DNA of 64,000 bases from contig NZ_KQ948656.1 of NCBI RefSeq assembly GCF_001514145.1, forward strand, positions 434,001-498,000, given 5' to 3'. The notes beneath the pieces were generated by a model that made no database searches, was not told where the DNA came from, and worked only from the letters and a program-made list of their open reading frames with translations. This stretch comes from Streptomyces canus (GTDB lineage: Bacteria; Actinomycetota; Actinomycetes; Streptomycetales; Streptomycetaceae). This document shows positions 17,051 to 25,456 of this stretch, piece after piece. The translations under genes and the position numbers were made by a program. The first letter of the stretch is position 1; each line of letters starts with the position of its first letter.

Positions 17051-17691
17051 ATGGCCACCGCCCGGTTGTCGAGACGTAGCAGCTCGCGCTCGGGGTCACC
17101 GGCACGACAGCGGGCGGCGAAGCGGTCGGGGTCCAGTTCCAGCCCCGAGGGATTCGCGGCGAAGACCGGCCCGGACATGAAGGCCACCTCCTCCTCGAAC
17201 GTGGCGAAGTTGGGGCAGGAGAACTCGACGATGTTCCGGTCCGGGTCGCGGTAGTAGAAGCTGGTGGCCTGTCCGTGGTTGGCCGCACGGTGCGGGCGCA
17301 CGCCGATCGAGGCCATGTGTTCGTGCTGGGAGATGAGGTCTCCCAGAGTGCTGACGCCGAACTGGAAGTGGTGCAGACCGGGTCCGGAGGACTCCGTCTC
17401 GCTCAGGTTTTCGACACCGAACAGGGCGAACACCTGGCTGTGCGGGGCGTCCGCGATGCGGAAGAAGCCCAGCCGGACGTCGACCGCCCGCTCGGGCATG
17501 CCGGCGGGGCGCGGCGGGGCCTCCGGGTCGGGGGTCCGCTCGTAGAACGGGCCGTGCCCGAGGACGTGGGTGTAGAAGACGGCCATGTCGTCGTAGCGCG
17601 CGGTCTTGAGCACGAGCTCGGAGAGCTGCAGCGCGACGGCTTGCGTCCCGGCGGCCCCTGTCCCGGCCTCGGTCTGGGGAGTCGTCGTCAT
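17047..17691 (-). CDS. VOC-family (glyoxalase/extradiol dioxygenase-like) protein
   Basis: A 214-residue vicinal-oxygen-chelate protein. LSELVLKTARYDDMAVFYTHVLG opens the fold, and later blocks GLHHFQFGV and RDPDRNIVEFSC carry the His and Glu expected as metal ligands. It could be an extradiol ring-cleavage enzyme or a glyoxalase-type isomerase. The ATG at 17691 has AAGGAGG eight bases upstream. An in-frame ATG at 17814, with GAGGCGGGG upstream, would add a 41-residue Pro/His-rich leader without domain character. It is the first gene of the second aromatic operon. Confidence 0.75.
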   Translation of the reverse strand: MTTTPQTEAGTGAAGTQAVALQLSELVLKTARYDDMAVFYTHVLGHGPFYERTPDPEAPPRPAGMPERAVDVRLGFFRIADAPHSQVFALFGVENLSETESSGPGLHHFQFGVSTLGDLISQHEHMASIGVRPHRAANHGQATSFYYRDPDRNIVEFSCPNFATFEEEVAFMSGPVFAANPSGLELDPDRFAARCRAGDPERELLRLDNRAVAM

Positions 17692-17825
17692 CGTGAGGGC
17701 CTCCTTGCCCGTCGAACGGTGAGGTGCAGCAGCCTTGAGGCGCGGCGCTCGATGTGCCACTTGCCGCCAGTACGGCGGAATGGGCGGGTGGTGATGCCTC
17801 GCGGGAGTCGCCATGACAATCCCCG

Positions 17826-17939
17826 CCTCTTGAACCGGAGACGAGCGTAGCACCGCACATGACCTGTCAAAAGCCTTGTGTTTTGGCAGGTCTTCCATGC
17901 AACGGCATGCGCGTGCGATTCTGACCCCGGTTCAAGAGG
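17826..17939. promoter_or_regulatory. Nested dyads in divergent promoter (putative TetR operator plus paired leader elements)
   Basis: Two symmetrical signals lie between the VOC operon and the monooxygenase gene. An inner near-perfect dyad pairs GACCTGTCAAAA (17861-17872) with TTTTGGCAGGTC (17881-17892), one mismatch in 12. An outer perfect 13-bp inverted repeat pairs CCTCTTGAACCGG (17826-17838) with CCGGTTCAAGAGG (17927-17939); each arm ends just before a possible start codon (17814 minus, 17947 plus). The inner dyad fits a TetR-type operator, probably for the regulator at 19697-20281. Confidence 0.6.
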
Positions 17940-17946
17940 TGGGGCC

Positions 17947-19686
17947 ATGAGCGGTCCGACCCTTGCTCAGGAAGGCAGATCTTCTATGTCTGACCAGCAC
18001 GAGAGAGTCGGATCTCGGCGCGTCCTGGTCGTGGGAGCAGGGCCTGTGGGCCTCGCACTCGCGACCGAGTTGGGGTGGCGAGGCGTACCGGTCACCGTGA
18101 TCGATCAGGGTGACGGTCGCGTGCCCTTTCCAGCAGGTGAGGCGATCTTTTCCCGCACCATGGAACACCTGCGCCGCTGGGGTTGCGCGGAAGAGGCACG
18201 CACGGAGTCGGCACCCGCTCCCGACTACCCGCACCGCACGGTGTTCGCCACCTCCGCCACGGGGCGCGTCCTGACCGACTTCGACTACGGGGTCACCAAC
18301 CGGTCCTCAGGTGTGTACACGCGGCTGACGCCGGAGGGTCCCGCGTTCCTGTCCAAGTTCTCCTTCGTGCCGTTGCTCGCCCGAACGGCCGGTGAACTGC
18401 CGGGAGTCGAGATCAGGTACGGCACCCGACTGGAGACGATGGAGCAGAACTCCGACGGTGTCCTGGCCGTGGTGCGCGACGTGGCGAGCGGTGCCACCGA
18501 GACGCTCGCCGGCACGTACCTGGTGGCCTGTGACGGCGGCCGCAGCGGCATACGTCGGGCTCTCGGCATCGAGTTCGAGGGCATGTTCGCCCAGGGGCAC
18601 AACTTCGCTGTGCACTTCCGTGCACCGCGGCTACTGGATCTGCTGCGGGAGCGGCTGGGCGGGCCCGCGGTGCAGATCCACACCCTGTCGTCGGCGCGCA
18701 GGCCGTACATCACGGTCGTCAACGGCGTGGACGAGTGGCGGCTCTCGGTCTACCTGGACGAGGAGCCCGACCCCGACGACGCGGTCGCCTGGATACGCGA
18801 GGCCGCCGGTGCGCCGATCGACGTGGAGATCCTCGCAGCGCAGCCCTGGAGCGGACACTGCGTCGTGGCCCGCAGCTACCGTGACGGTCGGGTGTTCCTC
18901 GCGGGCGACGCGGCGCATCTGCTGTGGCCCAAGGGCGGCTTCGGCGCCAACACCGGGATCGGGGATGCCGTGGACCTCGGCTGGAAGCTCGCCGCGACGC
19001 TCCAAGGGTGGGGAGGCCCGGCACTCCTGGACAGCTACGAGCAGGAGCGGCGGCCGATCGCCGTCCGCAACGTCACGGAAGCCTCCAGCAACTGGAGGGC
19101 CGACGCGCGGCTCGTCCCCGATCCCGTGCTCGACCGCATGGACGCGGAAGGCGAACGGCTCCGTCGTGAGATGGGCGAGGAGATCCGCCGGTCCCGGGCC
19201 AAGGAGTTCCGCTGCACGGGCGTTCAGCTCGGCTACCGCTACAGCGGCTCCCCGATCTGCGTGCCGGACGGCAGTCCGGAGCCGCCCGACGAGCCGGACG
19301 AGTACGTGCCGTCGACGTGGCCCGGCTGCCGCGCACCGCACGTCTGGCTGCCCGACGGCAGCTCGGTGCTCGACCACTTCGGGCGCGGGTTCACGCTCGT
19401 GGTCTCGGGTTTCGCGGACCCGACGCCTCTGGTGCAGGCCGCCCGCCGGTGTCGTGTGCCGTTGACCGTGCTGCGCCTGGCCGACCCGGCCGCCGCGGAG
19501 CTGTACGAGCGACCACTGGTGCTCGTCCGCCCGGACGGTCACGTCGGCTGGCGGGGTCGGCAGGCTCCCGCGGATCCCGTCGCCGTGCTCGACATGTTGC
19601 GCGGGGCGACGCTCCCGTCTCCGGACGGAAATGCGGCCGGTGCGGAGCGGGCGGTATCAGCGGGAGTCGGGACTCACCTCGTCTGA
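17947..19686 (+). CDS. FAD-dependent aromatic-ring monooxygenase (PheA/TfdB/MhpA type)
   Basis: A flavoprotein hydroxylase of about 579 residues. RRVLVVGAGPVGLALATELG is the FAD-binding fold, CDGGRSGIRRALGI is the DG motif, and GRVFLAGDAAHLLWPKGGFG is the second FAD motif, with the substrate domain between and a C-terminal thioredoxin-like domain ending before 19686. Such enzymes put a hydroxyl group on phenols or hydroxyphenyl acids before ring cleavage. The ATG at 17947 has GAGGTGG five bases upstream; an ATG at 17986 with GAAGG is the alternative. It is transcribed away from the ring-degradation operon under a shared regulatory region, so it likely performs the first step. Confidence 0.85.
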   Translation: MSGPTLAQEGRSSMSDQHERVGSRRVLVVGAGPVGLALATELGWRGVPVTVIDQGDGRVPFPAGEAIFSRTMEHLRRWGCAEEARTESAPAPDYPHRTVFATSATGRVLTDFDYGVTNRSSGVYTRLTPEGPAFLSKFSFVPLLARTAGELPGVEIRYGTRLETMEQNSDGVLAVVRDVASGATETLAGTYLVACDGGRSGIRRALGIEFEGMFAQGHNFAVHFRAPRLLDLLRERLGGPAVQIHTLSSARRPYITVVNGVDEWRLSVYLDEEPDPDDAVAWIREAAGAPIDVEILAAQPWSGHCVVARSYRDGRVFLAGDAAHLLWPKGGFGANTGIGDAVDLGWKLAATLQGWGGPALLDSYEQERRPIAVRNVTEASSNWRADARLVPDPVLDRMDAEGERLRREMGEEIRRSRAKEFRCTGVQLGYRYSGSPICVPDGSPEPPDEPDEYVPSTWPGCRAPHVWLPDGSSVLDHFGRGFTLVVSGFADPTPLVQAARRCRVPLTVLRLADPAAAELYERPLVLVRPDGHVGWRGRQAPADPVAVLDMLRGATLPSPDGNAAGAERAVSAGVGTHLV

Positions 19687-19696
19687 GGTACCGCTC

Positions 19697-20281
19697 TCAG
19701 CGCTTCCGCCCCTGGGGCCCCGAACACCTGGCCAGGACGGACTCCATCAGAAAACGGATCATCTCGTGGGCCGGTCTGTTCTGGTCGTTGGGCACGTTCG
19801 CCCCTTCGAACACGGCGATCGCGACATCGCGGACGAGCGCGGCATCGATGCCAGGCGCATGATCGAGGCCACGCTCGGCCATGAGCTCGTCGACCAGTCC
19901 CACGATCCAGTTCAGGAAGGTGTTGTGGGCCTCGCGGACTTCCTCCGAGTGAGGAAGCCGGTCGTGCATGGCCTGGTGCAGCGGTCGTGAATAGCGCATG
20001 TCGGACAGCCCGCGCACCAGGCGGCTCAGGGGGTCGGCACCGGCCTGCTCCTCGTTCAGGATGCGGATCTCGCGACTGAGCATGCGGTTCATGACGGCGG
20101 CGAAGATGTGGTCCTTGGAGTCGAAGTACCAATAGACGTTGCCCCGGGCCACGCCGGCGGCGGAACTGATGTCCGCCATCGTGGTCTTGGCGTAACCCTT
20201 CGCCAGAAAGAGCTCGGTGGCCGCGGCTAGCAGATCACCCGTGCGCTCCTCGCGGGGGATCTGTTGGCGGTTCCGCGGCAT
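19697..20281 (-). CDS. TetR-family regulator of the second aromatic cluster
   Basis: A 194-residue TetR protein. The HTH is TTMADISSAAGVARGNVYWYFDSKDHIF (about residues 33-60) and a longer ligand-binding part follows. The ATG at 20281 has AGGAGGAG upstream. It converges tail-to-tail with the monooxygenase gene with only ten bases between stops. Its own promoter has overlapping palindromes at 20310-20326, suggesting autoregulation, and the dyad at 17861-17892 is a likely second target. Confidence 0.85.
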   Translation of the reverse strand: MPRNRQQIPREERTGDLLAAATELFLAKGYAKTTMADISSAAGVARGNVYWYFDSKDHIFAAVMNRMLSREIRILNEEQAGADPLSRLVRGLSDMRYSRPLHQAMHDRLPHSEEVREAHNTFLNWIVGLVDELMAERGLDHAPGIDAALVRDVAIAVFEGANVPNDQNRPAHEMIRFLMESVLARCSGPQGRKR

Positions 20282-20309
20282 CCTGACTCCTCCTGTGAGT
20301 TCACCACAT

Positions 20310-20326
20310 CTCACGTGAGTCTAGAC
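20310..20326. promoter_or_regulatory. Overlapping palindromes upstream of TetR gene
   Basis: CTCACGTGAG (20310-20319) and GTCTAGAC (20319-20326) are perfect, overlapping palindromes about 30 bases before the TetR start codon. This is a plausible autoregulatory operator. It differs from the TGTCAAAA dyad near 17870, so the two sites may not bind the same protein. Confidence 0.4.
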
Positions 20327-20485
20327 ACCTGGCAGGCCGCGCCCTGCCCAGGAGGAAGGAGTGCCGTGACCACCGGCTCTCGGCGAGGAGTCCGTGGGGA
20401 TCCTTTGCCGAGGAGGCGGCGGCGATGGCGGAGCGCGGCAGCAGGTGTCGCCCAGCGGCACTGGATACGGCTGCCGCTCGTCCGC

Positions 20486-21154
20486 TCAGTCCACGGTGGG
20501 CCGGGCGAGGCCGTGGTCGTAGGCGAAGATCACGGCCTGGATGCGGTCGCGGGCTCCGATCTTGGTCAGGACACGGCCGACATGCGTCTTGACCGTGGAT
20601 TCGGACAGAACGAACCGCGCGGCGATCTCCCCGTTGGTCCAGCCCTTGCCGACGGCCACGAGGATCTCGCGCTCACGGTCGGTCAGGGAGGTGAGCCTCG
20701 AGTCCTCGGAAGGACCAGTTCTGTGGGAGGGGACGTACTGGGCGAACTCGTCGAGGAGGCGGCGGGTGAGCGCGGGCGCGATGACGGCGTCGCCGACGGC
20801 GACCGCGCGGATGCCCGCGAGAAGTTCTTCGGGGCGGGCGTCCTTGAGGAGGAAGCCGCTCGCGCCGGCGCGGATGGCGGCGTGGACGTACTCGTCGAGA
20901 TCGAAGGTGGTGAGCACAAGGACGCGCGAGCGGCCGCCGGCGGCGACGATGCGGCGGGTGGCCTCGATGCCGTCCATGCCGGGCATGCGGACGTCCATGA
21001 GGACGACGTCGGGGCGCAGTTCGGCCGTCCTGCGGACGGCTTCGGCGCCGTGAGCGGCCTCACCGACGACGTCGGTCTCGGGGACGGAGTCCAGGAGCAG
21101 GTGGAATCCGTAACGTTGCAGCGGCTGGTCGTCCACGATGAGCACGGAGGTCAT
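20486..21154 (-). CDS. Response regulator, NarL/LuxR type
   Basis: A 222-residue two-component response regulator. The receiver has the acidic pair in LIVDDQ and the phospho-acceptor Asp in DVVLMDVRMPGMDG (about residue 54). A LuxR-type HTH follows (LTDREREILVAVGKGWTNGEIAARFVLSESTVKTHVGRVLTKIG). The ATG overlaps the kinase stop as ATGA. It forms a pair with the kinase at 21151-22443 and most likely controls the ABC exporter genes immediately upstream on the same strand. Confidence 0.92.
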   Translation of the reverse strand: MTSVLIVDDQPLQRYGFHLLLDSVPETDVVGEAAHGAEAVRRTAELRPDVVLMDVRMPGMDGIEATRRIVAAGGRSRVLVLTTFDLDEYVHAAIRAGASGFLLKDARPEELLAGIRAVAVGDAVIAPALTRRLLDEFAQYVPSHRTGPSEDSRLTSLTDREREILVAVGKGWTNGEIAARFVLSESTVKTHVGRVLTKIGARDRIQAVIFAYDHGLARPTVD

Positions 21155-22443
21155 CGGTCACCGCCGCTTCCAGGTGTGAGGTCGAGGACGGCCTCGACGC
21201 TCCATCCTCCGCCGCCCACCGGTCCCGCGCTGACGGTGCCGCCGTACAAGGCCGCTCTCTCCCGCATGCCCACCAGGCCATGTCCTTCCTCGTTCGGCGG
21301 TTCGGATGATGTGGTCGGGCCGCTGTCCAGGACCCGAATGCCCAGCCGGCTGTCCTCGACGAGGATCGCCAGGTGTACCCGGGTGCCGGAGTCGGCGTGC
21401 TTCAGGGTGTTGGTGAGGGCTTCCTGGACGATGCGGTACACCGTCAGCTGCACCCCGCTGTCCAGGGTGTCCACGTCGCCGGAGGTCCGGTAGACGACCT
21501 CCAGTCCTGCGGCGCGCACCTTGGCGCACAACGCTTCGATGTCCGCGATGCCGGGCTGCGGGCTGAGTTCGGGCGTGTCCGGCGGACCGTCCGCGGTCGC
21601 GCGCAGCACGCCGAGCACGCGCCGCAGCTCGCCGAGTGCCTGTCGGCCGGTGTCGCCGATGAGCTGCAGGGCCTCCTTGCCTCGTGCGGGTGCGATGTCC
21701 GTGGCGTAGGCGCCCGCGTCGGCGAGCGTGATGATGACGGACAGGTTGTGGCCGACGATGTCGTGCATCTCGCGGGCGACACGGGTGCGTTCGGTGGCCG
21801 TGGCCAGCCTGCTGCGCTGGTCGCGCTCGACTTCCAGCCGGGCGGCCCGCTCCCGTAGTCCGGCGAGCTGGGCCCGGCGGATCCGGACCATCAGGCCGAG
21901 CGCGAGCGCTGCGGTCGCCGTGCTCAGCAGGAAGAACAGCGCGTCCCCGACGGACACCGCCGACGACACGCGGACCGCGACCAGCACCATGGCGCCCGCC
22001 ATGGCCGCGCAGGCCCACGGCAACTGCCGCAGCCTCCCGTGCAGGGCCAGGCTGTACAGGGCGACGAAGAGGGCGACATCCGCGCGCAGCGCCGCGCCCA
22101 GGGACCATTGGAGGACGAACACCGCGGTGATCGCGGCGAAGGCCGCCGCGGGCTTGCGCCGCCGCCACAGCAGGGGCAGTACCAGTCCGGCCTGCAGAGC
22201 CAGCATTCCGGCGACGGGCAGGTGGGTGAAGGCGAGCCGGAACCGGCGCGGGCTGTCGCCGTCGTCCGCACCACCGTGGATCAGGTCGGGCAGGCAGAAC
22301 ATCAGGAAGACCAGGACGACGACCGCGGTGTCCAGTACCCACGGATGTGTCCGGTCGGCATGCCGCAGCCGCTGGCCGCCCCGGGACAGTCGGGCGACCA
22401 GCGGTCCCATCCCGCTGATGTCATCGGTGGTCACGGACGTCAC
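21151..22443 (-). CDS. Sensor histidine kinase (HisKA_3, NarL partner)
   Basis: A 430-residue kinase with several membrane segments in the first 190 residues and no large extracytoplasmic domain, a form typical of intramembrane or transporter-linked sensing. The dimerisation motif TRVAREMHDIVGHNLSVIITLA contains the phospho-acceptor His, and an HATPase domain ends the protein (VQEALTNTLKHAD, GHGLVGMRERAALYGG). The GTG at 22443 is the longest start and has only a weak ribosome site, so the N-terminus is uncertain. It follows the ABC permease gene by 18 bases and is coupled to the regulator. Confidence 0.9.
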   Translation of the reverse strand: MTSVTTDDISGMGPLVARLSRGGQRLRHADRTHPWVLDTAVVVLVFLMFCLPDLIHGGADDGDSPRRFRLAFTHLPVAGMLALQAGLVLPLLWRRRKPAAAFAAITAVFVLQWSLGAALRADVALFVALYSLALHGRLRQLPWACAAMAGAMVLVAVRVSSAVSVGDALFFLLSTATAALALGLMVRIRRAQLAGLRERAARLEVERDQRSRLATATERTRVAREMHDIVGHNLSVIITLADAGAYATDIAPARGKEALQLIGDTGRQALGELRRVLGVLRATADGPPDTPELSPQPGIADIEALCAKVRAAGLEVVYRTSGDVDTLDSGVQLTVYRIVQEALTNTLKHADSGTRVHLAILVEDSRLGIRVLDSGPTTSSEPPNEEGHGLVGMRERAALYGGTVSAGPVGGGGWSVEAVLDLTPGSGGDR

Positions 22444-22461
22444 CTGTCCATGGTGCGGGCG

Positions 22462-23301
22462 TCAGACGTCACTGCGTACGAGCCGGTACGCCGCGCCGCC
22501 CAGCGCCAGCGCCGTCCAGCACAGGAAGACCAGCAGACCGGCGCCCGGTGACAGGGTGGTGGAGTCGTGGGTCAGGGCGAACATCGCCTGCCCTGCGTTG
22601 GACGGCAGGTAGGGGCTGATGTCGTCCTGCCAGGAGCTCGGCAGCAGGGAGATCAGTCCGGGGATCAGCATGAGGGCGGCCACCAGGACCGAGATCCCGC
22701 CGGCCACCGATCGCAGCAGTGCGCCCAGGGCGGCGCCGATCACCCCGACCAGGCCGAGGTAGAGCCCCGCGCCCAGCAGACTGCGCAGGACACCCGCGTG
22801 CGAGAGGCTCATGGCCGCGGGCGTACCCGAGACGATGCCGCTCCCGATCAGGAAGGTGACGAACGCACCCAGCGTCCCCACCACCAGCGCGACCAGCCCG
22901 AACACGGCCGCCTTGGACCACAGCACGGGCAGTCGGCGGGGCACCGCCGCCAGCGTCGAGCGGATCATGCCGGTCGAGTACTCCCCCGCCGTGACCAGCA
23001 CACCGAGCACGCCCAGGGCCAACTGGGCGAAGTTCGTACCGAAGAGGGACAGGCTCACGGTCGTCGAATCGGCGAAGTCCGAGTCGAGGTTGCCGGAGTC
23101 GATCCCCGACTTGTAGCGGCTCGCGGCGATCAGGCCGAAGGCCACCACGAACAGCAGACCCAGGCCCAAGGTGATCCAGGTCGAACGCAGGGACCACAGC
23201 TTGGCCCACTCGGAGGCCAGCACGCGCCGTCCAGTCACCCGGTAGGCGGGGCGGGCAGGGGTGGTCCGGGGTTCCTCGGCGGTTGCGGTGAGGGTGCTCA
23301 T
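22462..23301 (-). CDS. ABC-2 transporter permease
   Basis: A 279-residue permease with about six membrane segments. It starts in the cytoplasm (RVLASEWAKLWSLRSTWITLG), then has an extracytoplasmic loop with DSDFADSTTVSLSLFG and the signature region TAGEYSTGMIRSTLAAVPRR seen in actinobacterial ABC-2 exporters. The start overlaps the ATPase stop by four bases. With the adjacent ATPase it forms an exporter, probably for an antibiotic, peptide or lipid. Co-location with a two-component system is a common self-protection or stress arrangement. Confidence 0.88.
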   Translation of the reverse strand: MSTLTATAEEPRTTPARPAYRVTGRRVLASEWAKLWSLRSTWITLGLGLLFVVAFGLIAASRYKSGIDSGNLDSDFADSTTVSLSLFGTNFAQLALGVLGVLVTAGEYSTGMIRSTLAAVPRRLPVLWSKAAVFGLVALVVGTLGAFVTFLIGSGIVSGTPAAMSLSHAGVLRSLLGAGLYLGLVGVIGAALGALLRSVAGGISVLVAALMLIPGLISLLPSSWQDDISPYLPSNAGQAMFALTHDSTTLSPGAGLLVFLCWTALALGGAAYRLVRSDV

Positions 23302-24236
23302 GCGGGCTTCCCGAGGGTCTCGATGCCGGTCGTGGAGCCGTGGTACTCCACGGCATCCCTGGTCAGATCCATGAACGCCTCCTCCAGCGACACCGTCCGC
23401 GCGCTCAGCTCGAACAGGGCGATCCCGTGCTCGGCCGCTTTCAACCCGACCTCGCGGGCGCTCAGCCCGGTCACCTGCAGCTCCTCGGAGCCGATCCAGC
23501 CGGTGACGTCGACGTCCGGCCCGGCCAGGACGTCCCGCAGCCGCGCCGGGTCCTGCGTCACCACCTTCACCGTGTCCCCGCCCGCCTCGCGGATCAGGTC
23601 CGCGACGGTGGTGTCGGCCAGCAGCCGGCCCCGCCCCACGACGATCAGGTGGTCCGCCACCAGGGCCATCTCGCTCATCAGGTGCGACGACACGAACACA
23701 GTCCGCCCCTCGTCGGCGAGCCCCTTGAGCAGGTTCCGGATCCAGAGCACCCCCTCCGGGTCCAGCCCGTTGACCGGCTCGTCCAGCATCACCGTCTGCG
23801 GATCGCCCAGCAGCGCCGCGGCGATGCCCAGCCGCTGGCCCATGCCGAGGGAGAAGGCACCGGCCCGCTTCTTCGCCACGCTGCCCAGTCCGGCGAGGTC
23901 GATGACCTCGTCGACCCGGCGGCCTGGAATGCCATGCGTCAGCGCGAGGGCCCTGAGGTGGTTGTGCGCCGAGCGGCCGGGGTGGATCGACTTCGCCTCC
24001 AGGAGCGCGCCGACCTCCTGGAGCGGCGCCCGGTGCGAGGCGTAACGGTGGCCGTTCACGGTGACGGAGCCGCTCGTCGGGGCATCAAGGCCGACGATCA
24101 TGCGCATGGTCGTGGACTTGCCCGCGCCGTTGGGCCCCAGAAAACCCGTCACCGTGCCCGGCTTCACGACGAAGTCCAGTCCGTCGACGGCTGTCTTCTC
24201 GCCGTATTTCTTGGTCAACTGCCGTGCGTCGATCAT
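23298..24236 (-). CDS. ABC transporter ATP-binding protein
   Basis: A 312-residue ATPase of the DrrA/CcmA type. Walker A is GPNGAGKSTT (about residues 38-47), the signature is FSLGMGQRLGIAAALLG, and Walker B is TVMLDEPVNGLDPEG followed by the switch histidine in VFVSSHLMSE. A C-terminal extension of about 90 residues (ELQVTGLSAREVGLKAAEHGI) is typical of this group. The ATG at 24236 begins the standard family N-terminus (MIDARQLTKKYG), though its ribosome site is weak; in-frame starts up to 24308 are possible. It is the first gene of the exporter/two-component operon. Confidence 0.92.
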   Translation of the reverse strand: MIDARQLTKKYGEKTAVDGLDFVVKPGTVTGFLGPNGAGKSTTMRMIVGLDAPTSGSVTVNGHRYASHRAPLQEVGALLEAKSIHPGRSAHNHLRALALTHGIPGRRVDEVIDLAGLGSVAKKRAGAFSLGMGQRLGIAAALLGDPQTVMLDEPVNGLDPEGVLWIRNLLKGLADEGRTVFVSSHLMSEMALVADHLIVVGRGRLLADTTVADLIREAGGDTVKVVTQDPARLRDVLAGPDVDVTGWIGSEELQVTGLSAREVGLKAAEHGIALFELSARTVSLEEAFMDLTRDAVEYHGSTTGIETLGKPA

Positions 24237-24346
24237 CCGCGTACTTTCTGTCTGGCTCCGGCGTCCGTGACTTCGACGCCGCACCGGCAACGCTAGGTGC
24301 CGCATCACCCCGATCCGGTGGTACCGGGAGGCTGATCTGCACCGTA

Positions 24347-24370
24347 CGCGTGGTACCGCGGTACTACGCG
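24347..24370. promoter_or_regulatory. 24-bp dyad upstream of the ABC exporter operon
   Basis: CGCGTGGTACC and GGTACTACGCG face each other around a central GC, with a single mismatched pair. The dyad lies 110 bases before the ATPase start, in the 296-bp gap to the aldo/keto reductase gene, where no gene is seen. It is a good candidate for the response-regulator binding site controlling the exporter. Confidence 0.45.
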
Positions 24371-24532
24371 CCTACCTGCGGTGCTTTCCGAGCGCGTCGG
24401 CTCGGCCGTGGTCGCAGCAGGCATCCGACAAGAAGCTGTCCGCGGTCTGCCATGGCGAGTCGGCGAGGCTGTGCCAACAAGCAGCGGATGAAAGGGGTCA
24501 ACGACGACGGCCACCCTGTGGCCACCGGTACG

Positions 24533-25384
24533 TCAGGAGAGGTCGGCGAGGTCTTCTTCGCTGAGGGTGATCCCGGCGACGGCCATGTTGTCCTCCAGGT
24601 GTGACAGAGAGCCCGTGCCAGGAATGGCCAGGGTCACCGGCGAGGACGCCAGCAGCCAGGCCAGGCCGATCTGCGACACGGCGACGCCGTGCCGGGCCGC
24701 GACCTTGGCCAGCCGCTCGTCGTCGAGTTCGCGCCCGCCACCGAGCGGGAAGAAGGGCACGAACGCGATGTCGGCCTCCTCGCAGGCGGCCAGCAGCTCC
24801 GCGTCGTCGGGCTTGGCGGTGTGGAACCGGTTCTGCACCGCCACGACCGGAGCGATCGCGCGGGCTTCCACGAGATGGTCGGTCTCGACGTTGCTGAGGC
24901 CGAGGTGACGGATCAGGCCCTCCTCCCGCAGCGCGGCGAGCGCCTCGAAGCGCACGGCGATCGACTCGCCGTGCGGGGGTTCCATCCGACCGATGCGCAG
25001 GTAGACCAGATCGAGGCGGTCCACGCCCAGGCCCTCGATGTTGGCCTCCACCAGGCCGCGCAGGTCGGCCGGGGTGGCGGCCTGGCGGAAGCCGTCGGGG
25101 CGGCGGATGGGGCCCACCTTGGTGGCGATGACCAGGTCGGACGCGTAGGGATGGAGGGCCTCGCGGATCAGGGTGTTCGCGCGCACCGCACCACCGGCGC
25201 TGACGTAGAAGTCGGCGGTGTCGATGTGGTTGACACCCAGCTCGACGGCGCGGCGCAGTACGGCTCGGCCGGTCTCGGGGTCACGGGCCCGACCACCCAT
25301 GCCCTCCTTGGACGGCAGTCGCATGGCACCTAAGCCGAGCCGGTTGACGGCAAGGTCGCCGCCGATGCGGAATTCATTGCTCAT
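24533..25384 (-). CDS. Aldo/keto reductase
   Basis: A 283-residue NADPH-dependent aldo/keto reductase with a TIM-barrel fold. The catalytic Asp and Tyr are in NHIDTADFY, the Lys in LVIATKVGPI, and the His position appears replaced (LVYLRIGRMEPP, where a His is usual after the strand). The cofactor-binding end is IPGTGSLSHLEDNMA. The ATG at 25384 starts the normal family N-terminus; sequence upstream belongs to the divergent regulator. The missing His may reduce activity on typical substrates, as in ketosteroid-type variants. It pairs divergently with the HTH regulator at 25457. Confidence 0.85.
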   Translation of the reverse strand: MSNEFRIGGDLAVNRLGLGAMRLPSKEGMGGRARDPETGRAVLRRAVELGVNHIDTADFYVSAGGAVRANTLIREALHPYASDLVIATKVGPIRRPDGFRQAATPADLRGLVEANIEGLGVDRLDLVYLRIGRMEPPHGESIAVRFEALAALREEGLIRHLGLSNVETDHLVEARAIAPVVAVQNRFHTAKPDDAELLAACEEADIAFVPFFPLGGGRELDDERLAKVAARHGVAVSQIGLAWLLASSPVTLAIPGTGSLSHLEDNMAVAGITLSEEDLADLS

Positions 25385-25456
25385 GGGCCCAGCCTGCACG
25401 GCGCGCAACCTGCCGACGAGCCTGTGGCACCTTGCTGCCACAGGCACAATGAACGC

